NCBI RefSeq assembly: GCF_017566145.1
Contig: NZ_JABFCL010000014.1
Span: 1-64,000, forward strand
Length of the DNA stretch: 64,000 nt
Direction: 5' to 3'
Source: Bittarella massiliensis (ex Durand et al. 2017)
Lineage (GTDB): Bacteria > Bacillota > Clostridia > Oscillospirales > Ruminococcaceae
Part shown: positions 50,331-58,722 of the stretch, one piece after another
Layout of the letters: each line of letters starts with the position of its first letter
Numbering within the stretch: the first letter of the stretch is position 1
Position numbers and translations under genes: made by a program
Notes under the pieces: model-generated
Seen by the model: the letters and a program-made list of their open reading frames with translations, nothing else
Databases searched by the model: none
What the model was told of the DNA's origin: nothing

Positions 50331-50957
50331 ATGATCTTATTGGAACGCACTGCGGTGATGAACTGGGAAAACGCCATGCGGGGCGCCCGCAACCCCATGA
50401 ACAGCTGGGGGCGCAGCGACAGCTGCTACGGCGAAGACGGGAGCTACCAACTGGGGGAAAACGACCTCTCTCTGGCGCTGCGGCTCTGCCGCTCGGGCAG
50501 CGACCACCGCAAGTTTATCCGCCAAATTTTTGTCTCGGTGGACATTACCGCCCCCCTCTACTGGTGGAAGGAGTTTGACACCTACAAGGTGGGCACGGTG
50601 GCCAACTCCACCTCCACCATGCACAAGATCCACGCCAAACCCTTCTCGCGAAAGGATTTCAGCTGCGACCGGATGGACGAGCGCACCCTGTCCTGCCTGG
50701 ACGGGGTCATCGCCCTTCTGGAACAGCTGCGGCAGGACTATCTGGCGGGCAAGGACAAGACCTGCTGGTACTCAATGATCCAACTGCTGCCCGAAAGCTA
50801 CAACCAGCTGCGCACCGTGACCCTCAACTACGAAAACCTGGTGGGGATGTACTTTGCCCGCCGGTCCCACAAGCTCGACGAGTGGCACCTCCTCTGCGAC
50901 TGGATCAAGAGCCTGCCCTATATGGGTGACATCCTGCGGGTGATCGAAGAGGGGTAG
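50331..50957 (+). CDS. Unknown protein with distant ThyX-like features
   Basis: 208 aa, no signal or membrane segment. It has LRLCRSGSDHRKFIRQIFVSVD, ITAPLYWWKEFDTYKVGTVA and YNQLRTVTLNYENL, a pattern seen in an uncharacterised clostridial and phage protein family. The HRKFxRxIxVSxD stretch faintly recalls flavin-dependent thymidylate synthase, but the RHRxxS motif is not there, so thymidylate synthesis is not claimed. GAGAGGATACGG precedes the ATG. Downstream are gene debris and a terminator. Confidence 0.6.
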   Translation: MILLERTAVMNWENAMRGARNPMNSWGRSDSCYGEDGSYQLGENDLSLALRLCRSGSDHRKFIRQIFVSVDITAPLYWWKEFDTYKVGTVANSTSTMHKIHAKPFSRKDFSCDRMDERTLSCLDGVIALLEQLRQDYLAGKDKTCWYSMIQLLPESYNQLRTVTLNYENLVGMYFARRSHKLDEWHLLCDWIKSLPYMGDILRVIEEG

Positions 50958-50974
50958 GAACCCCGCCCAAAAGA

Positions 50975-51225
50975 GAGGGGAAAAGCGTCGCCCTCCTCAA
51001 CTGGGGCGAGCAATGGGTCTACCTGGAGGTCTCAGGTCGCCTGGCCCGCCTCCCCTTTGACGGCAGCCAGTGGCAGGAGTAGGAGGAGATCGCCCTGTCC
51101 CCCCGCTCCCCGATCGTCAGCATTGCCGGCAGTTGGGAGGACTGCTTCGACACGGCCGCCAGGGCTATATTCGCTTCTCCCTAGACGATCCCCACATTCG
51201 GCAGGCAGAGCCCTTTTCCCCGTAA
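50975..51225 (+). pseudogene. Remnant of a decayed protein-coding gene
   Basis: One frame reads SVALLNWGEQWVYLEVSGRL and on to an in-frame TAG at 51080-51082, continues protein-like through IVSIAGSWEDCFDTAARA, then needs a frame change near 51160 to read GYIRFSLDDPHIRQ up to TAA at 51223-51225. There is no start codon or ribosome-binding site. It looks like the 3' part of a gene broken by a nonsense mutation and a frameshift. Parent family not recognised. Confidence 0.5.
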
Positions 51226-51238
51226 TATCCCACAGCGC

Positions 51239-51279
51239 AAAAATCCGGGAGCCCCACAGACGGGGCTCCCGGATTTTTC
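51239..51279. terminator. Bidirectional terminator
   Basis: AAAAATCCGGGAGCCCC pairs with GGGGCTCCCGGATTTTT. Confidence 0.88.
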
Positions 51280-51288
51280 TATTGCTTT

Positions 51289-51888
51289 TTAGGAGAGGGC
51301 CTTCACCAGCAGGTGGCAGACCTCCTCCACCGCCTCGTCCAGCGGCTGGCGCTCCTGCATGCAGGGGGCGCAGTCCAGCTGCTGAAACCCCATGGTGGCG
51401 CTGGTGAACACCCGCCAGACATAGGTCCGGTCGGTGGGCTGGGGGAAGAGGCCCTCCTTCGCCCCCAGGCAGGCCAGCTGCCAGGCCAGCTCCTCCACCT
51501 GGGTGCGGCGGGCCTGCATCTCGCTGGAAAAGGCCTGGGCCATCCCCTTCCAATCGGGGACGCCGCCGTAGAGGAGGAGCAGCTGAAAGGGTCCCATGGA
51601 CTGGCGGGCTCCCTCTCCCAGCCGGGTGAGGGCCGCCCGGCACTTGTTCAAAAAGCCCCGGGCCCCCTCCACCGCCGCCAACACCTCATCCATCTGGCGA
51701 AAGAGGTCGTAGAGAACGGTGTGGGAGATGATCTCCTCCTTGGAGGAGAAGTAGTTGTAGAGGGTGCCCTTGCCCAGACCGGCCGCCCGGGCGATGTCAT
51801 CGGCCTTAACCGCCCGCAGATCGGCCCCTTCCAGGGCCAGTTTGCGCACCCCCTCGAAGATGGCGATCTCCTTTTTGCCGTAGGTCAC
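51289..51888 (-). CDS. TetR/AcrR-family repressor of the RND exporter
   Basis: 199 aa. The N-terminal helix-turn-helix reads VKADDIARAAGLGKGTLYNYFSSKEEII, the TetR signature; the helical C-terminal domain should bind the inducer. GTG start overlaps the RND stop as GTGA, so it is the second gene of the exporter operon. A near-perfect 32-bp palindrome at the operon promoter is its likely operator, giving negative feedback on both genes. Confidence 0.9.
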   Translation of the reverse strand: MTYGKKEIAIFEGVRKLALEGADLRAVKADDIARAAGLGKGTLYNYFSSKEEIISHTVLYDLFRQMDEVLAAVEGARGFLNKCRAALTRLGEGARQSMGPFQLLLLYGGVPDWKGMAQAFSSEMQARRTQVEELAWQLACLGAKEGLFPQPTDRTYVWRVFTSATMGFQQLDCAPCMQERQPLDEAVEEVCHLLVKALS

Positions 51889-54800
51889 AGCTCTACCTCC
51901 TCCCCGCCAGCGGGCATCCGCTCGCCGCCCTTTTTGCGGCGGTGAAACAGGTCATAGAGGATGGGTACCACAAAGAGGGTCAGCAGGGTGGCGTAGGCCA
52001 GGCCGCCGATGGTGACCACCGCCATGGGCTGGAGCATGTCGGCACCGGTGCCGATCCCCAGCGCCAGGGTGCCCAATCCCAGAATGGTGGTGAGGGCGGT
52101 CATGAGGATGGGGCGAACGCGGGTGACGCCGGTCTCCACCAGGGCCCTGCGCAAAGGGGTGCCCGCCAGCCGAAGCTGGTTGACGTAGTCGACAAAGACA
52201 ATGCCGTTGTTGACCACCACCCCGCAGAGGACCAAAAAGCCCAGCATGGAGATGACGCTGATCTCCATCCCGCAGAGCCAGAGGGCCAGCAGGCCGCCGG
52301 TAAAGGCCAGGGGGATGGTGAACATGACGATGAAGGGGGAGAGCAGCGACTGGAACTGGGCCACCATAATGCCGTAGATCAGCACAATGGCGAGGCCCAC
52401 CATCTTCAGCAGCTCAACGAGGGTGGAGTTGATGGTCTCGGTCTGCCCCACCAATTCCACCGTGTAGCCGGCAGGGGGCTGGTAGTTGTCCAACTTGGAC
52501 TGCAGTTCCCGGCTCACCAGGCCGATGTTGTGCTCGGTGTCGATCTGGGCGCTGACCGAGAGGGTGCGCACCTGTCCGTCGTGGCGGATGGAGGAGAGCC
52601 CCTCCCCTTGGCTGATCTCGGCGATGTCCGAGAGGGGGATGTCGGTCTCCTCCCCGCCCTTGGTGACGGTGAGCCGGTGATCGCCCAGGGTGGCCCGGTT
52701 GAGGGCCGCCTCCGGGTCCTTGACCACCACAACAGGGTAATCGCCGTCTTCCAGGGAGAGGGTGGTGGCGGTGGTCTCGGACTGGATGGCAGCAGCCACC
52801 TCCTGGTAGACCTGGGCCACTGTGAGCCCATAGCCCATGGCCTTGTTCTTGTCAACGCTCACCCGCACCTCATAGGCCGGGTTTTCCAAGCCGTCCTCCA
52901 CGTCCTGGGTGCCCTCGGTCTCCTCCATCAGGGCGGCCACCTCCTGGCCCACCCGGCGCAGGGTGTCCAGGTCGTCGCCCTGGATCTGCACCGTGAGGCC
53001 CGAGCCGCCCATGGAGGACATATCCCCCATGGAGCTCTGGGCGGTGACCTCACAGGCGAGGCCCGCGGTGGCGTCTTTGATCTGCTGGGCAATGCGGCCG
53101 CTGTCCGGCCGCTTCCCCTCGGAGAGGATGACGTACATGCTGACACTGCCGCTGCCGCTAGAACTCATCATGCCGCCGCCCTCCATGGCGCCCACCGTCT
53201 CCACCCCGGGCAGGTCGCCGACAATGGCGGCCACCCGGTCGCCCATGGCGCGGGTCTCAGCGGTGGTGGTCTCGGGGGGCATCTCCACCGTGACGCTGAT
53301 CTGGTTGGTGTCGCTCTCGGGGATAAAGGCGGTGCCCATCTGGGTGGCGCCGATGCCGCTGACAACCAGCAGCGCCACCACCCCGCAGAGGACTGCCGCC
53401 CGGTGGGCAAGGGCTTTGTCCAGCAGCCGGGCGTACCCCTTCACAAGCCGGTCAAAGAGCCGGTGCTGGGTCTGGTCGGGTTTGCGCAGCAGCTTGGAGG
53501 AGAGGGCCGGCACCAGCGTCAGAGCCACGATCAGGCTGGCCACCAGGGAGTAGGCGATGGTGAGGCCCATGTCGGTAAACAGCTCCCGGGAGATGCCCTG
53601 GGTAAAGACGATGGGCAGGAAGACGCAGACCGTGGTCAGGGTGGAGGCGGCAATGGCCCCCGCCACCTGGACTGCACCCCGCACAGCCGCCTGGGCCGCA
53701 CTCATCCCCTCGCCCCGCAGGCGGTAGATGTTCTCGATGACCACGATGCTGTTGTCCACCAGCATCCCCACCCCCAGAGCCAGGCCGGCCAGGGAGATGA
53801 TGTTGAGGGAGACGCCCGAGAAGTACATCAGCGCCACCGCGAAGAGGAGGCTGATGGGGATGCTGGCGGCAATGGCCAGGGTCGGCCGGTAGTTGCGCAG
53901 GAAGAGGAGGATGATGAGGATGGCCAGCGCCCCACCCATGAGCAGGTTTTGCAGGACCGACTGCACCACAATGTCGATGTAGACCCCCTGGTCGTTGAGG
54001 GCGGTCAGGTGCAGGCCGCTGTGCTCCTCCTGCAGTTGGGTCATGGCCGCGCGGATGTCGGCGGACACCTGGGAGGTGGAGGCGGTGCTCTGCTTTTGGA
54101 AGGTGAGGAGGATGCCGTCGTTGCCGTTGATCTTGGCGTACATCTCGTCCCGGTTGTCGGCAAAGGCCACGTCGGCCACGTCCGACAGCTTGACGGTGCC
54201 GATACCCTCCAGGTCGACGGTGAAGAGTTCCAGACCCGCCAATTCCTCCACACTGGAGAAGGTGTCGCCCACCTTGACGGCGTATTTCTCCCCCTTTTCG
54301 TTGAGGGAACCGGCGGGCATAGAGAAATTCTCCGCCGCCAGAATGCTCTGAATGGTTTGGGGCGTCAGCTTGCCGGCAAGGCCGGCGGTCTGGTAGGCGG
54401 CCTTCTCCGCCTCCTCAAACTGGGCGCGGCCCTGGCTCAACTGCTGCGCGGTCGCGTCCAGCTGCCCCTGGGCCTGGGCGATCTTCTGGGAAAAGAGCAT
54501 CTTCCCTGTCTCCAGCTGGGTCTCGGCCGGGGCCAGGGCTTCCAGCTGATCGGCCAGGGGGCTTCTCTGGGCCTCCATCTGCTGTAGGCCGCTGTCGGCG
54601 GCGGCGATCCCCTCGTCCAACTTGGTCAACACCCCGCCCAACAGCTGGGCCAGCTGCCCGCCCTGCTGGGTGAGGGCGGCGAGCAGGGCCTGTGCCTCCT
54701 GCTGGGTGAGAACGCCGGCGTCCTGCAGCCTCTGCACCAGGGCGGTCAGAGCCGCCTCCGCCTCCGGGCCCGCCTGCTCGCCCCCGTCGAGGAAGGCCTG

Positions 54801-55643
54801 CAAGCTCTGCCGCAGGGCGAGAAGCTGCTCCCTCTGGGCCTTGGTCTGGGCGATGGTGGTGTCCAGATAGGTCAGGCCCTGGGTCAGCTGGGCCTTGCCG
54901 TCGGAGAGCTGGGCGGCGCTGTCGGCCAGCTGCTTGGCCTGGGCAGCGCTCTCGCTGTCCAGCTTTTCCCGGGCGGCCTTGATCTGGGCCTCTCCCTGGT
55001 CCAGCTGGGCCTTGGTCTGGGCCAGCTTGGCGTCGATCTGGGCGAGCATCTTGTCGTTGAGGGCGTCGATTCTCTGCTGGTCGAGGGTGACTTGAATCTC
55101 CTTTTCCAGCACGCCGGTGGCACTCACCGAGGCGACCCCGTCTACCCGCTCCATCGCCGGGAGAACCGTCTCGTTCACCAGTTGGGAGAGGGCCTCGGCG
55201 TCCTGCCCGTCGGCGTCCACCGCGGCGATCATCACCGGCAGCATGTCGGGGTTGATCTTCATCAGGGTGGGGGTACTCACCCCTTCGGCCAGCTGGCCCT
55301 TGACCAGGTCCACCTTGCCGCTAAGGTCGATCATGGCGCTGTCCATGTTGGTGCCGTCGGCAAACTGCAGGATCACCATGCTGGTGTTCTCGCTGGAAAT
55401 GCTCTGCACCTCTTTGATGCCGCTGGTGGTGGAGAGCCCCTTCTCCAGGGGCTTGGTCACCGCCTGCTCCACCTTCTCCGGACTGGCCCCGGGATAGGCG
55501 GTGATCACCGCCACATAGGGCAGATCCAGGCTGGGAAGCAGGTCTGTTTGCATGTTGGTAAAGGAGATGACCCCCATCAACATCACCAAAATGACCGCCA
55601 CAAAGACAGTCAACGGTTTTTTGACACTGAATTTAGAAAGCAT
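51885..55643 (-). CDS. RND efflux transporter with coiled-coil insertion
   Basis: 1252 aa, HAE1/AcrB superfamily. LSKFSVKKPLTVFVAVILVMLMGVISF begins TM1; ALGVGMLVDNSIVVIENIYR carries the TM4 aspartate of the proton relay. Two copies of the TM-porter unit are present. Between about residues 190 and 440 a Gln/Ala/Leu-rich region (KLAQTKAQLDQGEAQIKAAR and similar) inserts in the first porter loop as a long helical hairpin. No periplasmic adaptor or TolC gene accompanies it, so the insert may replace an adaptor in a Gram-positive envelope. ATG at 55643 after AAAGGAGCGCG. Confidence 0.92.
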   Translation of the reverse strand: MLSKFSVKKPLTVFVAVILVMLMGVISFTNMQTDLLPSLDLPYVAVITAYPGASPEKVEQAVTKPLEKGLSTTSGIKEVQSISSENTSMVILQFADGTNMDSAMIDLSGKVDLVKGQLAEGVSTPTLMKINPDMLPVMIAAVDADGQDAEALSQLVNETVLPAMERVDGVASVSATGVLEKEIQVTLDQQRIDALNDKMLAQIDAKLAQTKAQLDQGEAQIKAAREKLDSESAAQAKQLADSAAQLSDGKAQLTQGLTYLDTTIAQTKAQREQLLALRQSLQAFLDGGEQAGPEAEAALTALVQRLQDAGVLTQQEAQALLAALTQQGGQLAQLLGGVLTKLDEGIAAADSGLQQMEAQRSPLADQLEALAPAETQLETGKMLFSQKIAQAQGQLDATAQQLSQGRAQFEEAEKAAYQTAGLAGKLTPQTIQSILAAENFSMPAGSLNEKGEKYAVKVGDTFSSVEELAGLELFTVDLEGIGTVKLSDVADVAFADNRDEMYAKINGNDGILLTFQKQSTASTSQVSADIRAAMTQLQEEHSGLHLTALNDQGVYIDIVVQSVLQNLLMGGALAILIILLFLRNYRPTLAIAASIPISLLFAVALMYFSGVSLNIISLAGLALGVGMLVDNSIVVIENIYRLRGEGMSAAQAAVRGAVQVAGAIAASTLTTVCVFLPIVFTQGISRELFTDMGLTIAYSLVASLIVALTLVPALSSKLLRKPDQTQHRLFDRLVKGYARLLDKALAHRAAVLCGVVALLVVSGIGATQMGTAFIPESDTNQISVTVEMPPETTTAETRAMGDRVAAIVGDLPGVETVGAMEGGGMMSSSGSGSVSMYVILSEGKRPDSGRIAQQIKDATAGLACEVTAQSSMGDMSSMGGSGLTVQIQGDDLDTLRRVGQEVAALMEETEGTQDVEDGLENPAYEVRVSVDKNKAMGYGLTVAQVYQEVAAAIQSETTATTLSLEDGDYPVVVVKDPEAALNRATLGDHRLTVTKGGEETDIPLSDIAEISQGEGLSSIRHDGQVRTLSVSAQIDTEHNIGLVSRELQSKLDNYQPPAGYTVELVGQTETINSTLVELLKMVGLAIVLIYGIMVAQFQSLLSPFIVMFTIPLAFTGGLLALWLCGMEISVISMLGFLVLCGVVVNNGIVFVDYVNQLRLAGTPLRRALVETGVTRVRPILMTALTTILGLGTLALGIGTGADMLQPMAVVTIGGLAYATLLTLFVVPILYDLFHRRKKGGERMPAGGEEVEL

Positions 55644-55738
55644 AGGCGCGCTCCTTTCGGGCTGTGGCGCTCTGCCGCAGGGGCGGGGGTCCGGCGCAAA
55701 GCCGCAGGCGGGCGCGCCGGGCAGAGGCCCCAGGGGCA

Positions 55739-55770
55739 AAACAGGTGACTGACTGGTCAGTCACCTGTTT
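55739..55770. promoter_or_regulatory. 32-bp palindromic TetR operator
   Basis: AAACAGGTGACTGAC, a TG centre and GTCAGTCACCTGTTT-type right arm are perfectly complementary over 15 bp per side. It starts right at the -10 box of the RND-TetR operon, covering the transcription start. Confidence 0.9.
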
Positions 55771-55799
55771 ATTGTACGTGTCTCCCCCCCTCCCGTCAA
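55771..55799 (-). promoter_or_regulatory. RND-tetR operon promoter
   Basis: Minus-strand TTGACG, 17 bp, TACAAT, abutting the palindromic operator. Confidence 0.8.
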
Positions 55800-55861
55800 T
55801 GGATTTTCCAGACAAAAAAGGGACCTTTTTAAAAAGTTTACAATCAGCCCCCTTCCGGCGC

Positions 55862-55900
55862 AAAAAGGCGTCCCCCCGCAAATAGATGCGGGGGGACGCC
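55862..55900 (-). terminator. Terminator after the MFS pair
   Basis: GGCGTCCCCCCGCA pairs with TGCGGGGGGACGCC, followed on the minus strand by TTTTTGCG. Confidence 0.88.
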
Positions 55901-55926
55901 CGGTGAAGATTTTAGAAGAAAAGGGA

Positions 55927-57135
55927 TTACTCGCTCGCCGCTTCGGTGTGGCTGCCCACCCGGCGGGTGAGGGCCATCAGCAGGAAGGTGCCCACCATCC
56001 CCGCCACGGGGATGCACATGGCCGACAGGAAGTTGACCCGCTGGGCCAGCTGGCCGGCCAGGGCGTTAAAGAGCATTCCTCCGATGGAGGAGGCCAGCCC
56101 CGCATAGGAGATGGCGGTGGCAGAGAACTGGGGGAAATAGCTGCAGGCCATGATGATCTGCACCGTGTAGATGGCGCCGATCAGCAGACCCAGCAGAAAG
56201 CTCACCACCGGCCAGAGGAGCTTCTGGTCGATGGCCAGCCCCGCCCCCAGTACCAGCGCCCCCAAAAAGGTCATGGTGATGATGTACTTGCGGGGGGAGA
56301 GGGCGCGGAGGATGGCGCCGTTGAGCAGCCGGCTGATGATCATCCCCACCGAATAGCATGCCATGATGGTGGAGCAGAAGGACACCGGGTAAAGCAGGGC
56401 GTCCTTGTTGTTGAGGTAGGTGGGCAGCCAGGTGTTAAAGACCTGGGTGGCCGCCGAGAAGATGGCCATGCCACAGAGAACCAGCATCTGGGGGGAGGTG
56501 ACGATTTTTTTGTAGGGAATCTTCACCCGCACCCCCGTCTCGTCCACCCCGGAGACAGCGGGTTCAGGCCGCTTGATGACGGCCATGGTGACAAAGTAGG
56601 CCAAGGCCAGAAAGACCACCACCAGGCCGAAGGTGGTGTAGGCGGTATTCCACTCAAAGCCCATCTGGAAGAGGGTGCCGATAAAAACCGGTCCCAGCAC
56701 CGAGCCCAGACCGAAAAAGGCGTGGAGGATGCTGATGTACTTGGCCCGCTCATCCCCGAACAGGTCGGAGATGTAGGCCGCGCAGGCGTTGTCCAGCACG
56801 CCGGAGACAGTCCCCAGCAAAAAGAGGGCCACCAGCAACAGCACAAAGGGAGGCGCCATGCCGATGCAGACCAAAAAGCCGCCCATCAGCAAAAACATCA
56901 GCCCCAGGGCCTTGTTCTTGTCCAGCCGATCCACCACCAGTACAGTGAGGGCGGTGGCCAAAATCATGCCGGCGCTCTGGAAGATGGAGAAGAGGGACGC
57001 CTGGTCAAAGGTCAGTTTGTACCCCTCGATGATGCGGGGCATGGCGTTGCTGAACAGCCCACTGGAGAGGGCAAAGGCCGCCATAAAGGTGATGACGTAG
57101 ATGGCCGCGATGGTGCGGCGCTTTTTGTTGCTCAC
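55927..57135 (-). CDS. MFS transporter, second of a tandem pair
   Basis: 402 aa with twelve predicted helices. TFMAAFALSSGLFSNAMPRII, LVVDRLDKNKALGLMFLLMGG (MFS motif A region) and SILHAFFGLGSVLGPVFIG are closely shared with the next MFS protein, showing a tandem duplication. GTG at 57135 gives MSNKKRR, matching the MTNQKRR start of its paralogue; a TTG at 57147 is possible. The substrate is unknown, but linkage to a LacI/PfkB/deoxyribosyltransferase group favours a nucleoside or sugar. Confidence 0.85.
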   Translation of the reverse strand: MSNKKRRTIAAIYVITFMAAFALSSGLFSNAMPRIIEGYKLTFDQASLFSIFQSAGMILATALTVLVVDRLDKNKALGLMFLLMGGFLVCIGMAPPFVLLLVALFLLGTVSGVLDNACAAYISDLFGDERAKYISILHAFFGLGSVLGPVFIGTLFQMGFEWNTAYTTFGLVVVFLALAYFVTMAVIKRPEPAVSGVDETGVRVKIPYKKIVTSPQMLVLCGMAIFSAATQVFNTWLPTYLNNKDALLYPVSFCSTIMACYSVGMIISRLLNGAILRALSPRKYIITMTFLGALVLGAGLAIDQKLLWPVVSFLLGLLIGAIYTVQIIMACSYFPQFSATAISYAGLASSIGGMLFNALAGQLAQRVNFLSAMCIPVAGMVGTFLLMALTRRVGSHTEAASE

Positions 57136-57220
57136 GGATTCGTTCAACTCCTACTCTCTCCCGCCGGCAAAAAACGCAGCGGGGTGGCCCGCCGCCATTG
57201 GCTGCGGGAAAAAACGGGGT

Positions 57221-58450
57221 TTACTGGGCGGCCGGGGTCTCCTCGCCCTCGCCGCTGTCGGCCCGCTCTACGATTCGCTTGGTGGTGATGAGCACCAGGA
57301 AGGTGATGAGCAGCGCGACCACCGGGATGCACATGGCCGCCAGGAAGTTGACTTTCTGGGCCACCTGTCCGGCCAGGGCGTTGAAGCACATCCCGCCGAT
57401 GGCGGAGGAAAAGCCGGTGAAGGCGGTGGCCGAAGCGGAGAAGCGGGGAAAGTACTCGCAGGCCATGACAAACTGGGCGGTGTAGATGGCGCCAGTCAGC
57501 AGCCCCAGCAAAAAGCCCACCACCGGCCAGAGGTACTTTTGATCCAGCAGCAGCCCGGTCACCAACACGCCGGAAGAGCAGATGCTCACCAGGGTGATGT
57601 AGTTGCGGGCGGAGATGAATTTGGAGATGTAGCCGTTGATCAGCCGGCTGACGATCATTCCCACCGAGAAGCAGGCCACCACTGTGGAGCAAAAGGAGAT
57701 GGGGAACAGATCGGGATTTTTGTTGTTCAGATAGGTGGGCAGCCAGGTGTTGTACACCTGAAAGCCGGCGTAGAGAAAGCTCACCGCGCAGAGGGAGAGC
57801 ATTTTGGGGGAGCGCAGCATCTTTTTATAGGGGGTTTTCAGCCGTTTGCCCGAGTCGTCGATGTTCTGCACCTCGGGGATGGGGCGCTTGATGACCAACA
57901 TGGTCAGGAAGTAGGCCACCGAGATGAAGATGATCACCAGGCCCAGGGTGGTGTAGGCGTTGTTCCAGACAAAGCCCATCCGGGTGAGCTGGCCGATGAA
58001 GAGGGGGCCCATCAGGGAGCCCAGGCCGAAAAAGGCGTGGAGGATGCTGATGTAACGGGCCCGCCGATCGCCGTAGAGGTCGGACATATAGGAGGAGCAG
58101 GCGTTGTTGACCACATTGGAGACAATGCCCATGAGGACAAAGAGCATCAGGATCAGCACGAAGGGGGGCACCGAGCCAATGCAGAAGAGGAAGCCGCCCA
58201 TCAGCAGGAACATGACGCCCAGCATCTTGTTTTTGTCCAATTTGTCCACCACCAGGGCGGTAAAGCAGTTGGCCAGCAGCATTCCCCCGCTTTGGAAAAT
58301 GGAGAAGAGGGAGGCCTGCTCCAGAGACAGGTTGTAAGTTTCAATGATTTTGGGGAGGGCGGTGCTGAACATTCCGCCGGACAGAGCAAATGCCATCATA
58401 AAAACGATGACAAAGACAGCCGTCACGCTCCTCCTCTTTTGATTGGTCAC
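57221..58450 (-). CDS. MFS transporter, first of a tandem pair
   Basis: 409 aa, twelve helices. IVFMMAFALSGGMFSTALPKII, LVVDKLDKNKMLGVMFLLMGGF and ISILHAFFGLGSLMGPLFIG parallel its paralogue downstream. It is the promoter-proximal gene of the pair, divergent from the LacI regulator, with a palindromic operator in its leader. GTG at 58450 is preferred by comparison with the paralogue (AGGAG is 11 bases away); a TTG at 58456 with 5-base spacing is an equally acceptable start. Confidence 0.87.
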   Translation of the reverse strand: MTNQKRRSVTAVFVIVFMMAFALSGGMFSTALPKIIETYNLSLEQASLFSIFQSGGMLLANCFTALVVDKLDKNKMLGVMFLLMGGFLFCIGSVPPFVLILMLFVLMGIVSNVVNNACSSYMSDLYGDRRARYISILHAFFGLGSLMGPLFIGQLTRMGFVWNNAYTTLGLVIIFISVAYFLTMLVIKRPIPEVQNIDDSGKRLKTPYKKMLRSPKMLSLCAVSFLYAGFQVYNTWLPTYLNNKNPDLFPISFCSTVVACFSVGMIVSRLINGYISKFISARNYITLVSICSSGVLVTGLLLDQKYLWPVVGFLLGLLTGAIYTAQFVMACEYFPRFSASATAFTGFSSAIGGMCFNALAGQVAQKVNFLAAMCIPVVALLITFLVLITTKRIVERADSGEGEETPAAQ

Positions 58451-58469
58451 GTGCAATACAACTCCTCAC

Positions 58470-58492
58470 CGGTTGCGCAACCGATTGCACAA
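58470..58492. promoter_or_regulatory. LacI-type operator O1
   Basis: A perfect 14-bp palindrome CGGTTGCGCAACCG (58470-58483) runs into GATTGCACAA, the same decamer found in O2. It lies downstream of the MFS promoter in the leader. Confidence 0.75.
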
Positions 58493-58516
58493 CTTTCACA
58501 ATTTTTATTCTTGTCA

Positions 58517-58546
58517 ACTTTATCACTCTGCCCTTCCCTTTGTCAA
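58517..58546 (-). promoter_or_regulatory. Promoter of the tandem MFS genes
   Basis: Minus-strand TTGACA, 18 bp, TAAAGT. Confidence 0.6.
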
Positions 58547-58630
58547 TACATATTTTCACAAAAAAGCCCATGCCTTTCCGACAAATATGCCGATTTTATC
58601 CTTTTCTTTAAAAAAACGCAGGTTGGCCCC

Positions 58631-58660
58631 TTGACAGGAAATGCAAAAAAAGAGTATTCT
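58631..58660 (+). promoter_or_regulatory. Promoter of the lacI-like operon
   Basis: TTGACA, 18 bp, TATTCT; operator O2 lies just downstream. Confidence 0.75.
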
Positions 58661-58677
58661 TTGAACAGAATGCAACT

Positions 58678-58695
58678 GATTGCACAAATGTGCAA
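58678..58695. promoter_or_regulatory. LacI-type operator O2
   Basis: TTGCACA-AA-TGTGCAA (58680-58695) is a perfect inverted repeat preceded by GA, so GATTGCACAA is shared with O1. Its position after the promoter implies autorepression. Confidence 0.8.
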
Positions 58696-58722
58696 CTGTT
58701 TCTAGAGAAAGGAGGAGTGCCC

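Noticed and set aside
50331..50957. Calling this gene thyX
   Set aside because: The diagnostic RHRxxS motif is absent and overall similarity is only suggestive.
51942..54587. A very long open frame antisense to the RND transporter
   Set aside because: It is rich in Gly, His, Gln and Asp runs typical of reverse-complement GC-rich coding DNA and conflicts with a clear RND protein.
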